Below, piece after piece: positions 14,773-22,989 of a DNA stretch of 24,523 nucleotides. Every line of letters starts with the position of its first letter. The stretch's first letter is position 1. Source of the stretch: UMGS172 sp964424555 (GTDB taxonomy: Bacteria; Bacillota; Clostridia; Oscillospirales; Acutalibacteraceae); NCBI GenBank assembly GCA_964424555.1, contig CAYRIX010000029.1:1-24523 (forward strand), read 5' to 3'. The notes beneath the pieces were generated by a model. The model did no database searches. It was not told the DNA's origin and saw only the letters and a program-made list of their open reading frames with translations. A program made the position numbers and the translations under genes.

Positions 14773-15513
14773 ATGGCTGAAGTACCCGCAGTGCAGGTGC
14801 AAAACGTTTCGATGCACTTTAAAATGGCTACAGAAAAGCTGCAGAGCCTAAAAGAGTTCCTTCTGAAATTCTTGAAAAGAGATCTTAAATTCGAAAGCTT
14901 TGTTGCTCTGGATGACGTTTCGCTCACCATTGAAAAAGGCGATGTGTTCGGAATAGTGGGTCTTAACGGCTCGGGAAAATCCACCCTTTTGAAGATCATT
15001 TCGGGTATTTTGACCCCAACTAAGGGAGAGGTCACCACCAACGGAGTGATTGCACCGCTTATTGAGCTGGGCGCAGGCTTTGATCTTGAGCTGACCGCAA
15101 GGGAGAACATCTATCTTAACGGCAGTGTTTTAGGCTTTTCAAAAAAATATATGGACAAGCATTTTCAGGAAATAGTCGATTTCTCGGAAATGCACGATTT
15201 CCTTGATACACCAATGAAAAATTATTCGTCGGGTATGATAGCACGTATCGGCTTTGCCATCGCCACCATGACGGTGCCCGATATTCTTATAGTCGACGAG
15301 ATACTTGCCGTCGGTGACTTTAAGTTTCAGGAAAAGTGCGAGGCGCGTATCAACGAGATGATGAACAACGGTCACACCACCGTTATTGTTGTCAGCCACT
15401 CAATGGGACAAATAGAGCGTCTGTGCCGTCACTGTGCTTGGCTCGAACACGGCAAGCTTAAAATGGTTGGCGACTGTGCCACCGTTTGTGAAGCATACAA
15501 AAACGCATATTGA
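14773..15513 (+). CDS. tagH: ABC exporter ATP-binding protein (TagH/Wzt family)
   Basis: The protein has 246 residues from ATG 14773, with AGGAGG at 14761-14766. All ATPase motifs are present: Walker A GLNGSGKS (63-70), signature YSSGM (151-155, the shortened form usual in this family in place of LSGGQ), Walker B ILIVDE (171-176) and the H-loop histidine H209. The ELGAGF segment at about 98-103 and the ARENIYLNG segment are typical of TagH/RfbB-type exporters. It lacks the C-terminal carbohydrate-binding extension found in some Wzt proteins, so substrate choice probably rests with the permease. It should pair with the permease encoded just upstream and energise polymer export. Confidence 0.9.
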   Translation: MAEVPAVQVQNVSMHFKMATEKLQSLKEFLLKFLKRDLKFESFVALDDVSLTIEKGDVFGIVGLNGSGKSTLLKIISGILTPTKGEVTTNGVIAPLIELGAGFDLELTARENIYLNGSVLGFSKKYMDKHFQEIVDFSEMHDFLDTPMKNYSSGMIARIGFAIATMTVPDILIVDEILAVGDFKFQEKCEARINEMMNNGHTTVIVVSHSMGQIERLCRHCAWLEHGKLKMVGDCATVCEAYKNAY

Positions 15514-15588
15514 ATTGCTTAATCGGTTGGGGTAATGGCTCTGCACCGTTAGACACCGCTATCCGACAAAAGAAAGGAGAGCATCTCA

Positions 15589-16437
15589 ATGGAACGGCAG
15601 AAGAGAGTAGCCGCAATACATGATGTTTCGGGCTTCGGCAAGTGTGCGCTTACCGTGGCTCTTCCCGTCATATCTGCCGCAGGTATTGAGACCTCGGTCA
15701 TTCCCACAGCGGTCTTGTCTACCCACACAGGGGGTCTAACAGGTTATACCTGCCTTGACCTGACCGATGAAATGCCCAAGATAGCACACCATTGGGAATC
15801 CTTGGGGCTGACCTTTGACGCAATATACAGCGGATATTTGGGCTCGGAACGTCAGGTTGATATCGTGTGTGATTTTATTGACACCTTCTGTAAGAACGGC
15901 TGTTTTTCGATAGTTGACCCTGCAATGGCCGACAATGGTAAGATGTATGCATTGCTTGATATGGATTTTGCCAAGGCAATGAAAAGACTCTGCCGAAAAG
16001 CCGACATTATCGTGCCCAATATGACCGAGGCGGCCTTTTTGCTGGATAGTGAGTACCATCACGGCCCTTATACCGAAGAATACATAGAATCGGTCATGCA
16101 CAGGCTTGCTGAAATGGGCCCCAAAAAAATAGTGCTGACGGGGGTCAGCTTTGATAATGAAACCATCGGTGCTGCGTGCCTTGATGCCACCGAAGACAAG
16201 CCCAAATACTACTTCCGCAAACGTGTAGACGGCATGTTTCACGGCACGGGTGATGTTTTTGCAAGCGCCCTTACAGCGGCACTGCTAAAGGACAAGGATC
16301 TGTACAGCTCAACTAAAATCGCTGTGGATTTCACGGTCGACAGTATTTTGCGCACCGCTATGGGTGGCACCGATCATCGTTACGGCGTTGATTTTGAGCG
16401 AGGATTGGGAGAGCTGATAAAAACACTCGAAAATTGA
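15589..16437 (+). CDS. pdxK: Pyridoxamine/pyridoxal kinase (PfkB/ThiD-like fold)
   Basis: The protein has 282 residues, about the usual length for PdxK/PdxY. It starts at ATG 15589 with AAAGGAG about 9 nt upstream. Family features are the N-terminal HDVSGFGKCALT segment, the PTAVLSTHTGG segment, the YSGYLGS segment, the VDPAMADNG segment, PNMTEA and the catalytic HGTGD motif with D222 as the expected base. The enzyme phosphorylates B6 vitamers in the cytosol to feed pyridoxal-phosphate supply. It lies 75 nt after the exporter ATPase gene and may be read through from there; a terminator follows. PdxK and PdxY are hard to separate by eye. A possible link is that the MetY enzyme encoded further on needs PLP. 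Confidence 0.88.
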   Translation: MERQKRVAAIHDVSGFGKCALTVALPVISAAGIETSVIPTAVLSTHTGGLTGYTCLDLTDEMPKIAHHWESLGLTFDAIYSGYLGSERQVDIVCDFIDTFCKNGCFSIVDPAMADNGKMYALLDMDFAKAMKRLCRKADIIVPNMTEAAFLLDSEYHHGPYTEEYIESVMHRLAEMGPKKIVLTGVSFDNETIGAACLDATEDKPKYYFRKRVDGMFHGTGDVFASALTAALLKDKDLYSSTKIAVDFTVDSILRTAMGGTDHRYGVDFERGLGELIKTLEN

Positions 16438-16440
16438 TTT

Positions 16441-16470
16441 AAGCCGACTCCAATGAGTCGGCTTTTGTTT
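16441..16470. terminator. Bidirectional intrinsic terminator
   Basis: Arms AAGCCGACTC (16441-16450) and GAGTCGGCTT (16455-16464) pair perfectly around a CAAT loop and are followed by TTGTTT on the plus strand. The hairpin begins 3 nt after the kinase stop. It also lies just past the stop of the convergent minus-strand gene, where the T-tract is weaker. Confidence 0.85.
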
Positions 16471-17128
16471 ATGCTTTTTGTGATATGCGCTCCGACTCGG
16501 TAAACTCTGCTTCGCTTTCAAGCATGCAGTAGAGCTCAATGGGGTCAACTCCGTACTTAAGCAGGGCTTTGTGCTGCTGTGAAAGCAATAGCTGTCGGGT
16601 ATCAATACCCCGACCGCCTTTGCCGAAAAGCAGTCCGTCGAAGCCCGAAAAGCCTTGCGGCGCAAATACACTGTCACAGCCGAAAAGCCATGCCTTGCGC
16701 TCAACTATCTCGGGACATGTCCCTGTATCCGACAGCCACCTTTTACAATACTCATCGGCATTTTTAAAGGTCAGCACCGTAGTCGAGGCGGCATGCGCAA
16801 CAACCTCAGTAAGGTGGGGTGAGTCAAGATACTTCCCCGCAGGATCAAAAACTCCAACCGACAAGGCGATTCTCGGTTGTGACAGCTGATGCTTGCAGAA
16901 TTGGTGAAACAGCAGGCGCTCCTCCAGTTCTGCGGTGTCGAACGGCTTTAAGCCGTGCAGGTTTAGGTCCCGTGCGGCTATAAATCTCCCCTCGAACGGC
17001 CTGAGCATCTCCTTAAGCGCCCTGCGGCGATAGCCCTCACCTACAGAAATGTGAACCACCGACCCTAAAACCTCGGCCTGATACCGACGCTTTTTCAAAT
17101 AATCGTTTTTTGTTACAACTGCAAACAC
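16469..17128 (-). CDS. Conserved-looking protein of unknown function (219 aa)
   Basis: I chose GTG at 17128 because AGAGGAGG lies 7 nt upstream on the minus strand; the frame is open to a TTG at 17182 but without such a site. The product is soluble, with no signal peptide or membrane segment. The N-terminal part is basic (TKNDYLKKRRYQ, GEGYRRRALKEML); a central segment reads like a beta-alpha nucleotide-fold-like region (ALSVGVFDPAGKYLD, TTVLTF); a glycine-rich segment near 175-190 (FGKGGRGID) is followed by QQHKALLKYG. I do not recognise the family and assign no function. It is monocistronic, convergent with the B6 kinase and divergent from the TrkA pair. Confidence 0.75.
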   Translation of the reverse strand: MFAVVTKNDYLKKRRYQAEVLGSVVHISVGEGYRRRALKEMLRPFEGRFIAARDLNLHGLKPFDTAELEERLLFHQFCKHQLSQPRIALSVGVFDPAGKYLDSPHLTEVVAHAASTTVLTFKNADEYCKRWLSDTGTCPEIVERKAWLFGCDSVFAPQGFSGFDGLLFGKGGRGIDTRQLLLSQQHKALLKYGVDPIELYCMLESEAEFTESERISQKA

Positions 17129-17271
17129 CAGAGCGCCTCCTCTCGCAGGATATGTAACAGCGACATAGTATTGATATGCCAAACCGTATTAACTTAGTAC
17201 GCAACTCGGCTGTTGCATTCTTGCTAAAAGGTCAAAAATGCTTAAAAATCAAAAAATAATCAAGTTATCGG

Positions 17272-17300
17272 TTGCAAAATGCTTTTAATAGTGTTAGAAT
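17272..17300 (+). promoter_or_regulatory. Sigma-A-type promoter with extended -10 for the TrkA pair
   Basis: TTGCAA (17272-17277) and TAGAAT (17295-17300) are 17 nt apart, with TG at 17292-17293 forming an extended -10. Transcription would begin near 17307, about 50 nt before the ATG at 17358. I see no other feature in the gene-free stretch 17129-17357. Confidence 0.6.
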
Positions 17301-17357
17301 ATACAATGTATAACTGTATGATTTGTTTTCAACGGTTATTGCCTAAAAGGAGTTTTT

Positions 17358-17975
17358 ATGAACACTGTAATCGTAGGTTGTACTAAGGTTGGCATTATTT
17401 TGGCGGCCGATCTTTGCCGAATGGGGCATGAGGTGGCTGTTATAGACAGCAACGAAAAGGCGTTTTGCAATTTGCCTGCATTTTTCAGAGGCGTCACCGT
17501 TGAAGGGGTGGCTATGGATGTCTCGGTTCTGGAAAAGGCGGGAATCTCAGAATGTGATGCTCTTGCCGCCGTGACCGATGACGACAATCTGAATATCGTG
17601 GTCGCCCAGCTTGCACGTGAAAAATTCAAAGTGCCCAATGTTGTAGCGCGCATCTCAGACCCTGTGCGTGAGCGTGTGTACCAGAATATCGGACTCAAAA
17701 CCATTTGTCCCACCAACATTGAGGGTGCCGGTATATTCAATATGATGACCGATGAGATGTTTGACAGCCTTGTTTCGTTTGGCAACCGTAAGGCCCGATT
17801 TGTGACCCGAAGCGACCCTAAATGGAACGGTAAGCTGTTATGCGATATTCCCGTTTTCAGGGGAGAGGTTGTTTATGCGGTAATCGATACCGACGGCGAG
17901 ATAGCTTTGGCGGATGACCGTGCGAGGGTGCTTCAGGCAGGAGAAAAGGTGATTTTCTCGAGCCTCGCCGACTAA
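17358..17975 (+). CDS. TrkA-family K+ uptake regulatory protein (variant nucleotide motif)
   Basis: The protein has 205 residues from ATG 17358, with AAAGGAG 5 nt upstream. The N-terminal Rossmann (TrkA-N/RCK) domain opens VIVGCTKVG, where the usual G-x-G-x-x-G reads G-C-T-K-V-G, so the second glycine is replaced. An acidic residue ends strand 2 (VIDSNE), as for NAD(H) binding. The C-terminal part, about 140-205, resembles a small TrkA-C domain. Such proteins form cytosolic rings that gate a TrkH/KtrB K+ channel in response to NAD(H)/ATP or cyclic dinucleotides. No channel subunit is encoded nearby. It probably forms a heteromeric pair with the similar protein encoded 23 nt downstream. Confidence 0.82.
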   Translation: MNTVIVGCTKVGIILAADLCRMGHEVAVIDSNEKAFCNLPAFFRGVTVEGVAMDVSVLEKAGISECDALAAVTDDDNLNIVVAQLAREKFKVPNVVARISDPVRERVYQNIGLKTICPTNIEGAGIFNMMTDEMFDSLVSFGNRKARFVTRSDPKWNGKLLCDIPVFRGEVVYAVIDTDGEIALADDRARVLQAGEKVIFSSLAD

Positions 17976-17998
17976 AGAGCAGACCTTAGGAGAATGAC

Positions 17999-18652
17999 AT
18001 GAAGGTAGTTATAGTAGGCGGCGGCAAGGTTGGATACTATGTCGCCAAAACGCTTATTGAAAACGGCACCGAGGTACAGGTTATCGAGCAGGATAAACAA
18101 ACCTGTGAGCAGATAGCCGATGAGCTTGATATACCCGTTATATGTGATGACGGAACGACCGTCGAGGCTCTGCTTTCGGCAGGCACCGTCAATGCCGATG
18201 TTTTTATTGCGGTAACAGGCTCAGATGAAAACAACATAGTTGCAGGGCAGATAGCCAAAAGAAAATTTGAGGTTGACCGTGTTATTGCCCGTGCCAATGA
18301 CCCTAAAAATGTCGAAGCGATGAAGCTTTTGGGGATAGACATTGCCGTCAGCTCGACCCAGATAATCACCGACCTTATTGAAATGGAGGTCGATACCGAG
18401 GTCAGGCTTATCGCAACACTTAACAAGGGTAAGGCAGGCATAATCGACCTTGTTGCAGGACCTAACTTTAACCCCTTGGAACTCCCTCTTTCACAGCTTC
18501 CGATTCCCGAAAAAAGTATTATAATTGCCGTGGTTTCCAACGATGACCTCGTTATCCCGAGAGGTAACACAGTCATTCGCTCGGGAGACCACGTAACAGC
18601 AATAGCCGACGGCTCGGCCCGTCGGGCTTTAAAGAAAATATTTATGGACTAA
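17999..18652 (+). CDS. trkA: TrkA-family K+ uptake regulatory protein
   Basis: The protein has 217 residues from ATG 17999, with AGGAG at 17988-17992 (6 nt spacing). The canonical motif VGGGKVGYYVAKTL at residues 6-19 opens a TrkA-N domain, followed by VIEQDK at the end of the second strand and VTGSDENN. The second half carries a TrkA-C-like domain, with IPRGNTVIRSGDHVTAI close to the C-terminus, typical of the family. It should bind NAD(H) or ATP and control a K+ channel. It is a paralogue of the protein encoded just upstream. The two could be a hetero-oligomeric version of the two-domain TrkA of Proteobacteria, but the TrkH/KtrB partner is outside this window. Confidence 0.88.
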   Translation: MKVVIVGGGKVGYYVAKTLIENGTEVQVIEQDKQTCEQIADELDIPVICDDGTTVEALLSAGTVNADVFIAVTGSDENNIVAGQIAKRKFEVDRVIARANDPKNVEAMKLLGIDIAVSSTQIITDLIEMEVDTEVRLIATLNKGKAGIIDLVAGPNFNPLELPLSQLPIPEKSIIIAVVSNDDLVIPRGNTVIRSGDHVTAIADGSARRALKKIFMD

Positions 18653-18675
18653 TTGTCCTCAAAAGGAGATTTTTT

Positions 18676-19950
18676 ATGAGTCACATCAACACAAAATGTA
18701 TACAGGAAGGCTACGTGCCTAAGAGCGGCGAAGCAAGAGTTTTGCCAATTTATCAGAGCACTACCTTTAAATATGAGGATGCCAAGACCTTAGGCGACCT
18801 ATTCGATTTTAATGCCTCGGGTCACTTTTACACCCGATTGAGCAACCCCACCGTTGAGGCGGTTGAAAAGAAGCTCGCCGCCTTGGAGGGCGGTGTCGGA
18901 GCTATGCTCTGCTCTTCGGGTCAGGGTGCAACTACCGCCGCTATACTTACCATCTGCTCGGCAGGCGATCACATCGTTTCGTCTAATTCCATCTACGGCG
19001 GTTCCTTTAATCTTTTGAATATTACCCTCAGAAAGCTGGGCATCGATACCACCTTCATCTCTCCCGATGCTACCGATGAGGAGATTCAGGCCGCTATCCG
19101 TCCCGAAACCAAGCTTTTGTTCGGTGAAAGCGTTGCAAACCCTGCTTTGACCGTATTGGATATTGAAAGATGGGCAAGCATTGCTCACAAAAACAGCATA
19201 CCGCTGTTTGTTGACAATACCTTCCCGTCACCCGTAAACTGCCGTCCCTTTGAGTGGGGAGCCGATATCATAATCCACTCCACCTCAAAGTACCTCGACG
19301 GACACGCAATGGCCTTGGGCGGTTGCATTGTGGATTCGGGTAAATTTGACTGGACCGCATCTGAAAAGTTTGAGAAGTTCTGTGCACCCGATGAGTCGTA
19401 TCACGGCCTTAGATACCCTGAAAAGTTCGGTGCCGCCGCATTCATTGCCAAAGCTCGTGCACAGATGATGCGTGATATGGGTATGATGATGTCACCGATG
19501 AACGCATTTTTGCTGAACGTCGGTATCGAGACCCTTCATTTAAGAATGAGAGAGCATTGTGCAAATGCTCAGAAGGTTGCGGAATACCTTGCCTCTAATG
19601 ATAAGATCGCTTGGGTCAACTTCCCGGGCCTTAAAGACAACAAGTATCATGCATTGGCCGAAAAGTACATGCCCAACGGCACCTGCGGTGTAATTTCCTT
19701 CGGCATAAAGGGCGGAAGAGAGGCTGCAGGCAAATTCATGGAAAGCGTCAAGCTTGCCGCACCTGTTATCCATGTTGCAGACGCCAGAACCTGTATTCTG
19801 CATCCTGCTTCAACCACACACCGCCAGCTCACCGACGAACAGCTTATCGAGTGCGGTGTAACACCAGATCTTATAAGAATGTCGGTCGGAATCGAGTATG
19901 CTGATGACATTATTTCGGATATTGAGCAAGCCTTGAATAAATGCTTTTGA
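18676..19950 (+). CDS. metY: O-acetylhomoserine aminocarboxypropyltransferase / sulfhydrylase (MetY)
   Basis: The protein has 424 residues from ATG 18676, with AAAAGGAG 7 nt upstream, which is normal MetY length. It belongs to the Cys/Met-metabolism PLP enzymes: YTRLSNPTVEAVEKKLAALEGG-type N-terminal region, SSGQGATTAA, the DNTFPSP segment, and the PLP-binding lysine K205 in STSKYLDGH. The long GFDW/EKF-like insert and the ADARTCILHPASTTH segment favour MetY over cystathionine gamma-synthase. It makes homocysteine (or methionine with methanethiol) from O-acetylhomoserine and sulfide in the cytosol. It lies 23 nt after the second TrkA gene and is probably co-transcribed. No SAM riboswitch or T-box is visible upstream, so regulation is unclear. 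Confidence 0.9.
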   Translation: MSHINTKCIQEGYVPKSGEARVLPIYQSTTFKYEDAKTLGDLFDFNASGHFYTRLSNPTVEAVEKKLAALEGGVGAMLCSSGQGATTAAILTICSAGDHIVSSNSIYGGSFNLLNITLRKLGIDTTFISPDATDEEIQAAIRPETKLLFGESVANPALTVLDIERWASIAHKNSIPLFVDNTFPSPVNCRPFEWGADIIIHSTSKYLDGHAMALGGCIVDSGKFDWTASEKFEKFCAPDESYHGLRYPEKFGAAAFIAKARAQMMRDMGMMMSPMNAFLLNVGIETLHLRMREHCANAQKVAEYLASNDKIAWVNFPGLKDNKYHALAEKYMPNGTCGVISFGIKGGREAAGKFMESVKLAAPVIHVADARTCILHPASTTHRQLTDEQLIECGVTPDLIRMSVGIEYADDIISDIEQALNKCF

Positions 19951-19980
19951 GCTCAACCTTAACAAACCCTGAAAAGGACG

Positions 19981-20715
19981 GTGATACCTACGGTAGACCT
20001 TCACACACATATATTGCCAAGTGTTGATGACGGTGCGGAAAATTTTAAGGAATCCCTGCAAATGCTGCGTATAGCAGAAAAAAACGGAACGACCGATATA
20101 GTAGTTACCCCGCACTATCTGACCAAGGATGCTCGTGGGCAAAAATTCGGTAAGTCGGAGCTTTTAGCGGTGTTTGACGCCTTTAAAAAGGCTGTCGGCG
20201 AAAAAATGCCAAGCATGAATTTGTATTTTGGCGCCGAGATGTTCGCTGTTTCGAATATTGAGGAGATCATTGCAGATAACCGCCTGATAACGATAAACGA
20301 TACCCACTATGTTCTTTTAGAGTTTGGCTTTGAGGACCATCCCTCGAGAGCCTTGGGTGTAACCACCGCCCTTGCCAAGAGCGGATACACACCCATAATA
20401 GCGCATCCCGAACGGTATACATTCATCCAGCGCAATCCTCGGGAAATAATCAAATTCCTCGAACAGGGCGCATATCTTCAGGTCAATTCGACCAGTCTCG
20501 CAGGATATAACGGTTCCACAGCTCAGGACGTGGCACTGTCTTTTCTCGAAAACAACCTTGCGGCAATAATCGCAAGCGATTCCCACAGCACCTATCAGCG
20601 TATTCCTGACCTTTCCGAGGCATATTCCTTTGTTTCGTCGAATTTTTCATTCGAATACGCAGAAGACCTGTTTTATAACAACCCTCTGTCCGTCATCAAG
20701 GGCAAAAGAATATAG
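19981..20715 (+). CDS. cpsB: PHP-family tyrosine-protein phosphatase (CpsB/YwqE-like)
   Basis: The protein has 244 residues. The start is GTG at 19981; AAAGGA at 19973-19978 leaves only 2 nt of spacing, which is unusual, but the metal-binding motif DLHTH (H8, H10) sits immediately after, as in relatives, and no other start fits. Further metal-site motifs are the DDGA segment, E63-type and HPERY segments, and ASDSHS near residue 200. These Mn-dependent enzymes dephosphorylate the tyrosine cluster of CpsD/YwqD-type BY-kinases and so control capsule or exopolysaccharide assembly. The genes for two BY-kinases lie just downstream, which fits this role. It follows MetY after 30 nt with no clear promoter or terminator between. 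Confidence 0.9.
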   Translation: MIPTVDLHTHILPSVDDGAENFKESLQMLRIAEKNGTTDIVVTPHYLTKDARGQKFGKSELLAVFDAFKKAVGEKMPSMNLYFGAEMFAVSNIEEIIADNRLITINDTHYVLLEFGFEDHPSRALGVTTALAKSGYTPIIAHPERYTFIQRNPREIIKFLEQGAYLQVNSTSLAGYNGSTAQDVALSFLENNLAAIIASDSHSTYQRIPDLSEAYSFVSSNFSFEYAEDLFYNNPLSVIKGKRI

Positions 20716-20759
20716 GCCGGCAAAAGCCTAATTAATCTTAAATCAAGGGAGAACGTACA

Positions 20760-21590
20760 ATGAGAGCACTCAAAATAACAGCGGTGATACTTGCCGTTGC
20801 AGTACTTGCCGTCTCGGCTGTATTTTACCTGACATCACGTGGTGCAAAGGATGCCCCCGAGATAAGCTGTACCGTCAAGATAATTGAGGGTAAGGTCGGT
20901 ATAACCGATGAAGAGCTTCTTTCCTATGTTTCCGCTCACGATAAGCAGGACGGAGACCTTTCCGACAGAATCAAGGTTATTCGCAAAAAATATTTTATAG
21001 AGGACAACGGTAAGACCACTCTTGTGACCTTTTCGGTATGTGACAGTCACAATAACGTCACCTCAATACAGCGTCAGCTTGTCCTCAGCGACTATCACTC
21101 ACCAAGGATTCAGCTTACCAACGACCTTATAATGCCCGGCGGATATAGGTATGATATGACCAAATACGCCACCGCCTACGATGTGATAGACGGCGACCTT
21201 TCGCAATACCTTAAGCTTATCTCGAACGAGATAACCAACACCGAGGGTATCTATCCCGTTAACATCAAGGTCTCAAACAGTATGGCCGACACCACCGAAA
21301 TGACCTTGAACGCCATTGTTACCGACGAGGACTATTTCAGTGTAAAGGTCATTCTGAATGAATATATTACATATCAGCCGTTAAACGCTGAGATCGACTA
21401 CAACAGCTTTATTAAAACCATAAACAATCAGACCACCGTCAAATACGACACCGACGACATTGTTCTTGACACCTCAGCAGTTGATGTCACCCGAGCAGGC
21501 ATTTATGAGGTATATTATAAGATACCTGCCGACAATGCCGACAAGCTGGTTACCATGACACGTCTTTTTGTTGTGATTTCGGAGGAATAA
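20760..21590 (+). CDS. Membrane-anchored extracellular protein with DUF5011/Ig-like repeats
   Basis: The protein has 276 residues from ATG 20760, with AAGGGAG 8 nt upstream. A single hydrophobic segment at about 6-25, without a lipobox cysteine, should act as an uncleaved anchor or signal peptide; the rest would be outside. Two repeats carry the D-x-x-DGDLS motif of DUF5011-type domains (near residues 60-68 and 139-147), each followed by a strand-rich stretch with a (Y/V)-x-V-x-D-S/N-S-type turn; a third, more divergent strand-rich region follows to the end. The stop TAA is 1 nt before the next ATG, whose ribosome binding site lies inside this gene, so it is coupled to the kinase. It may be an extracellular accessory or sensor for polysaccharide assembly; the role is inferred from position only. 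Confidence 0.75.
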   Translation: MRALKITAVILAVAVLAVSAVFYLTSRGAKDAPEISCTVKIIEGKVGITDEELLSYVSAHDKQDGDLSDRIKVIRKKYFIEDNGKTTLVTFSVCDSHNNVTSIQRQLVLSDYHSPRIQLTNDLIMPGGYRYDMTKYATAYDVIDGDLSQYLKLISNEITNTEGIYPVNIKVSNSMADTTEMTLNAIVTDEDYFSVKVILNEYITYQPLNAEIDYNSFIKTINNQTTVKYDTDDIVLDTSAVDVTRAGIYEVYYKIPADNADKLVTMTRLFVVISEE

Positions 21591-21591
21591 T

Positions 21592-22974
21592 ATGAAAAAG
21601 TTCAATCTTCAACGTATTAATATATACTCGATCCTCCGAGATTTCTTTATAAATCTGTGGGTCGTCATTCTGGTAGCTGTTACTGCTTTCATCGGCAGCT
21701 ACAGCTACTACACATACGTTCACAAGCACCAATATGTCAGTTCCATGACAGTTTCAATAAACTTAAGCGGTTACACCACCAATGCCACCGCTTTGTCATT
21801 GGCAAGAACGGTGCTTATTGCCGAAACCTTGGATGACGTTTTCCAAAGTGCCGCTGTGAGAGATGTTGTTAAAAAAGATCTCGGCGATGACATGACGGGC
21901 ACCATTTCGGCAAGACAGCTCCCCGAAACCAACCTTGTTGTAATATCGGTAATTGATGAAAGCCCCGAAAAGGCATATAACACCTTGGTGTCGGTGTATG
22001 AAAACTATGATAAGGTTACCAACCTTGTTTTCAGTAACGTCATCATACGTACCATTGCCAATCCAACCATGCCCTCAGGCCCATACGGTGCTATGTCGGC
22101 TAAAATGCTGGGCTTCATCTTCGCTCTGCTGGGTGCATTTATAACGACCGCCATCATCGTTGTGCTTTCCTATATGCGTGACACCGTCAAAAATGTTTCC
22201 GATGTCGAAAGCGAGCTTAATACCAAGCTGTTTGGAACGGTTTTCCGTGTAAAGCAGTTCAGCAAAAAGCTTCCTGCGGCCAAGCGCAGACTTATCGTAA
22301 CCAATCCTCTTATAAGCTTCAGCTTTGTCAACAGCTTCCGTAAAATGGCCATTAAGATCGAGAGCTTGCGCCGTACCAAGGGCTTTAAGACCTTTATGGT
22401 AACCAGCGTTACCGAAAACGAAGGTAAGACCAGCTCGGCAGTAAACCTTGCAGTTGTACTGGCACAGAACGGACACCGTGTGTTGCTCATGGACTGTGAC
22501 TTTAAGAATCCGTCGGTCAGACGCTTCTTCGACACGGTTGAGCATACCTCAGAGGCTGACTTCCACAGGTTTATCGACAACGGCGGTGATATTACCAAAT
22601 ATCTGAAGCACGACCCCGACACGGGACTTTATCTTGCCGATTCGGTCGAGCCGTGCACCAATTCCTCGGATAAGCTGACATCTCGCTTCTTTGCCGACAC
22701 CTTGCGTGCCCTGAAAGAGCAGTTTGATTTTATTATCATAGATACCCCTCCGTGCGGAATAACCGTCGACCCCGAGGTGCTCTCCTCAGTTGTTGACGCA
22801 TCGCTCATGGTCGTTCGTCAGGACTTCGTAAAGGTGGCCGATATCAACGACCACATCGAAAACCTCAACCGCTGTTACCATGCAGGCTGTATCTTCAACG
22901 ATGTCGTTGTACTCGGACCTGTTGAAAAGCCTGCCGACGGTTACAATGAATACTACTCAAAGCAGAACATATAG
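21592..22974 (+). CDS. Wzz-like chain-length domain fused to BY-kinase (copy 1)
   Basis: The protein has 460 residues from ATG 21592, with GGAGGA at 21581-21586. A Wzz-type region lies between membrane segments about 20-40 and 172-195, with a PTMPSGP proline motif just before the second, as in CpsC/Wzz. The cytoplasmic CpsD-like kinase domain has a Walker A of the form TENEGKT (274-280; K279, T280), Walker A' LLMDCD (D301, D303) and Walker B IIIDTPP (D384). The Walker A lacks the usual P/S-x-E-G-K-S/T-T context but keeps GKT. The C-terminal tail has only three tyrosines (Y451, Y454, Y455). In Firmicutes the two halves are often separate proteins; here they are fused. The likely role is control of polysaccharide polymerisation and export. 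Confidence 0.85.
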   Translation: MKKFNLQRINIYSILRDFFINLWVVILVAVTAFIGSYSYYTYVHKHQYVSSMTVSINLSGYTTNATALSLARTVLIAETLDDVFQSAAVRDVVKKDLGDDMTGTISARQLPETNLVVISVIDESPEKAYNTLVSVYENYDKVTNLVFSNVIIRTIANPTMPSGPYGAMSAKMLGFIFALLGAFITTAIIVVLSYMRDTVKNVSDVESELNTKLFGTVFRVKQFSKKLPAAKRRLIVTNPLISFSFVNSFRKMAIKIESLRRTKGFKTFMVTSVTENEGKTSSAVNLAVVLAQNGHRVLLMDCDFKNPSVRRFFDTVEHTSEADFHRFIDNGGDITKYLKHDPDTGLYLADSVEPCTNSSDKLTSRFFADTLRALKEQFDFIIIDTPPCGITVDPEVLSSVVDASLMVVRQDFVKVADINDHIENLNRCYHAGCIFNDVVVLGPVEKPADGYNEYYSKQNI

Positions 22975-22989
22975 AAAGGAGGAGGGCTA

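Noticed and set aside
18640..18676. SAM riboswitch or T-box upstream of metY
   Set aside because: Only 23 nt separate it from the preceding gene; the GGAC/GTCC 4-bp hairpin there is too small.
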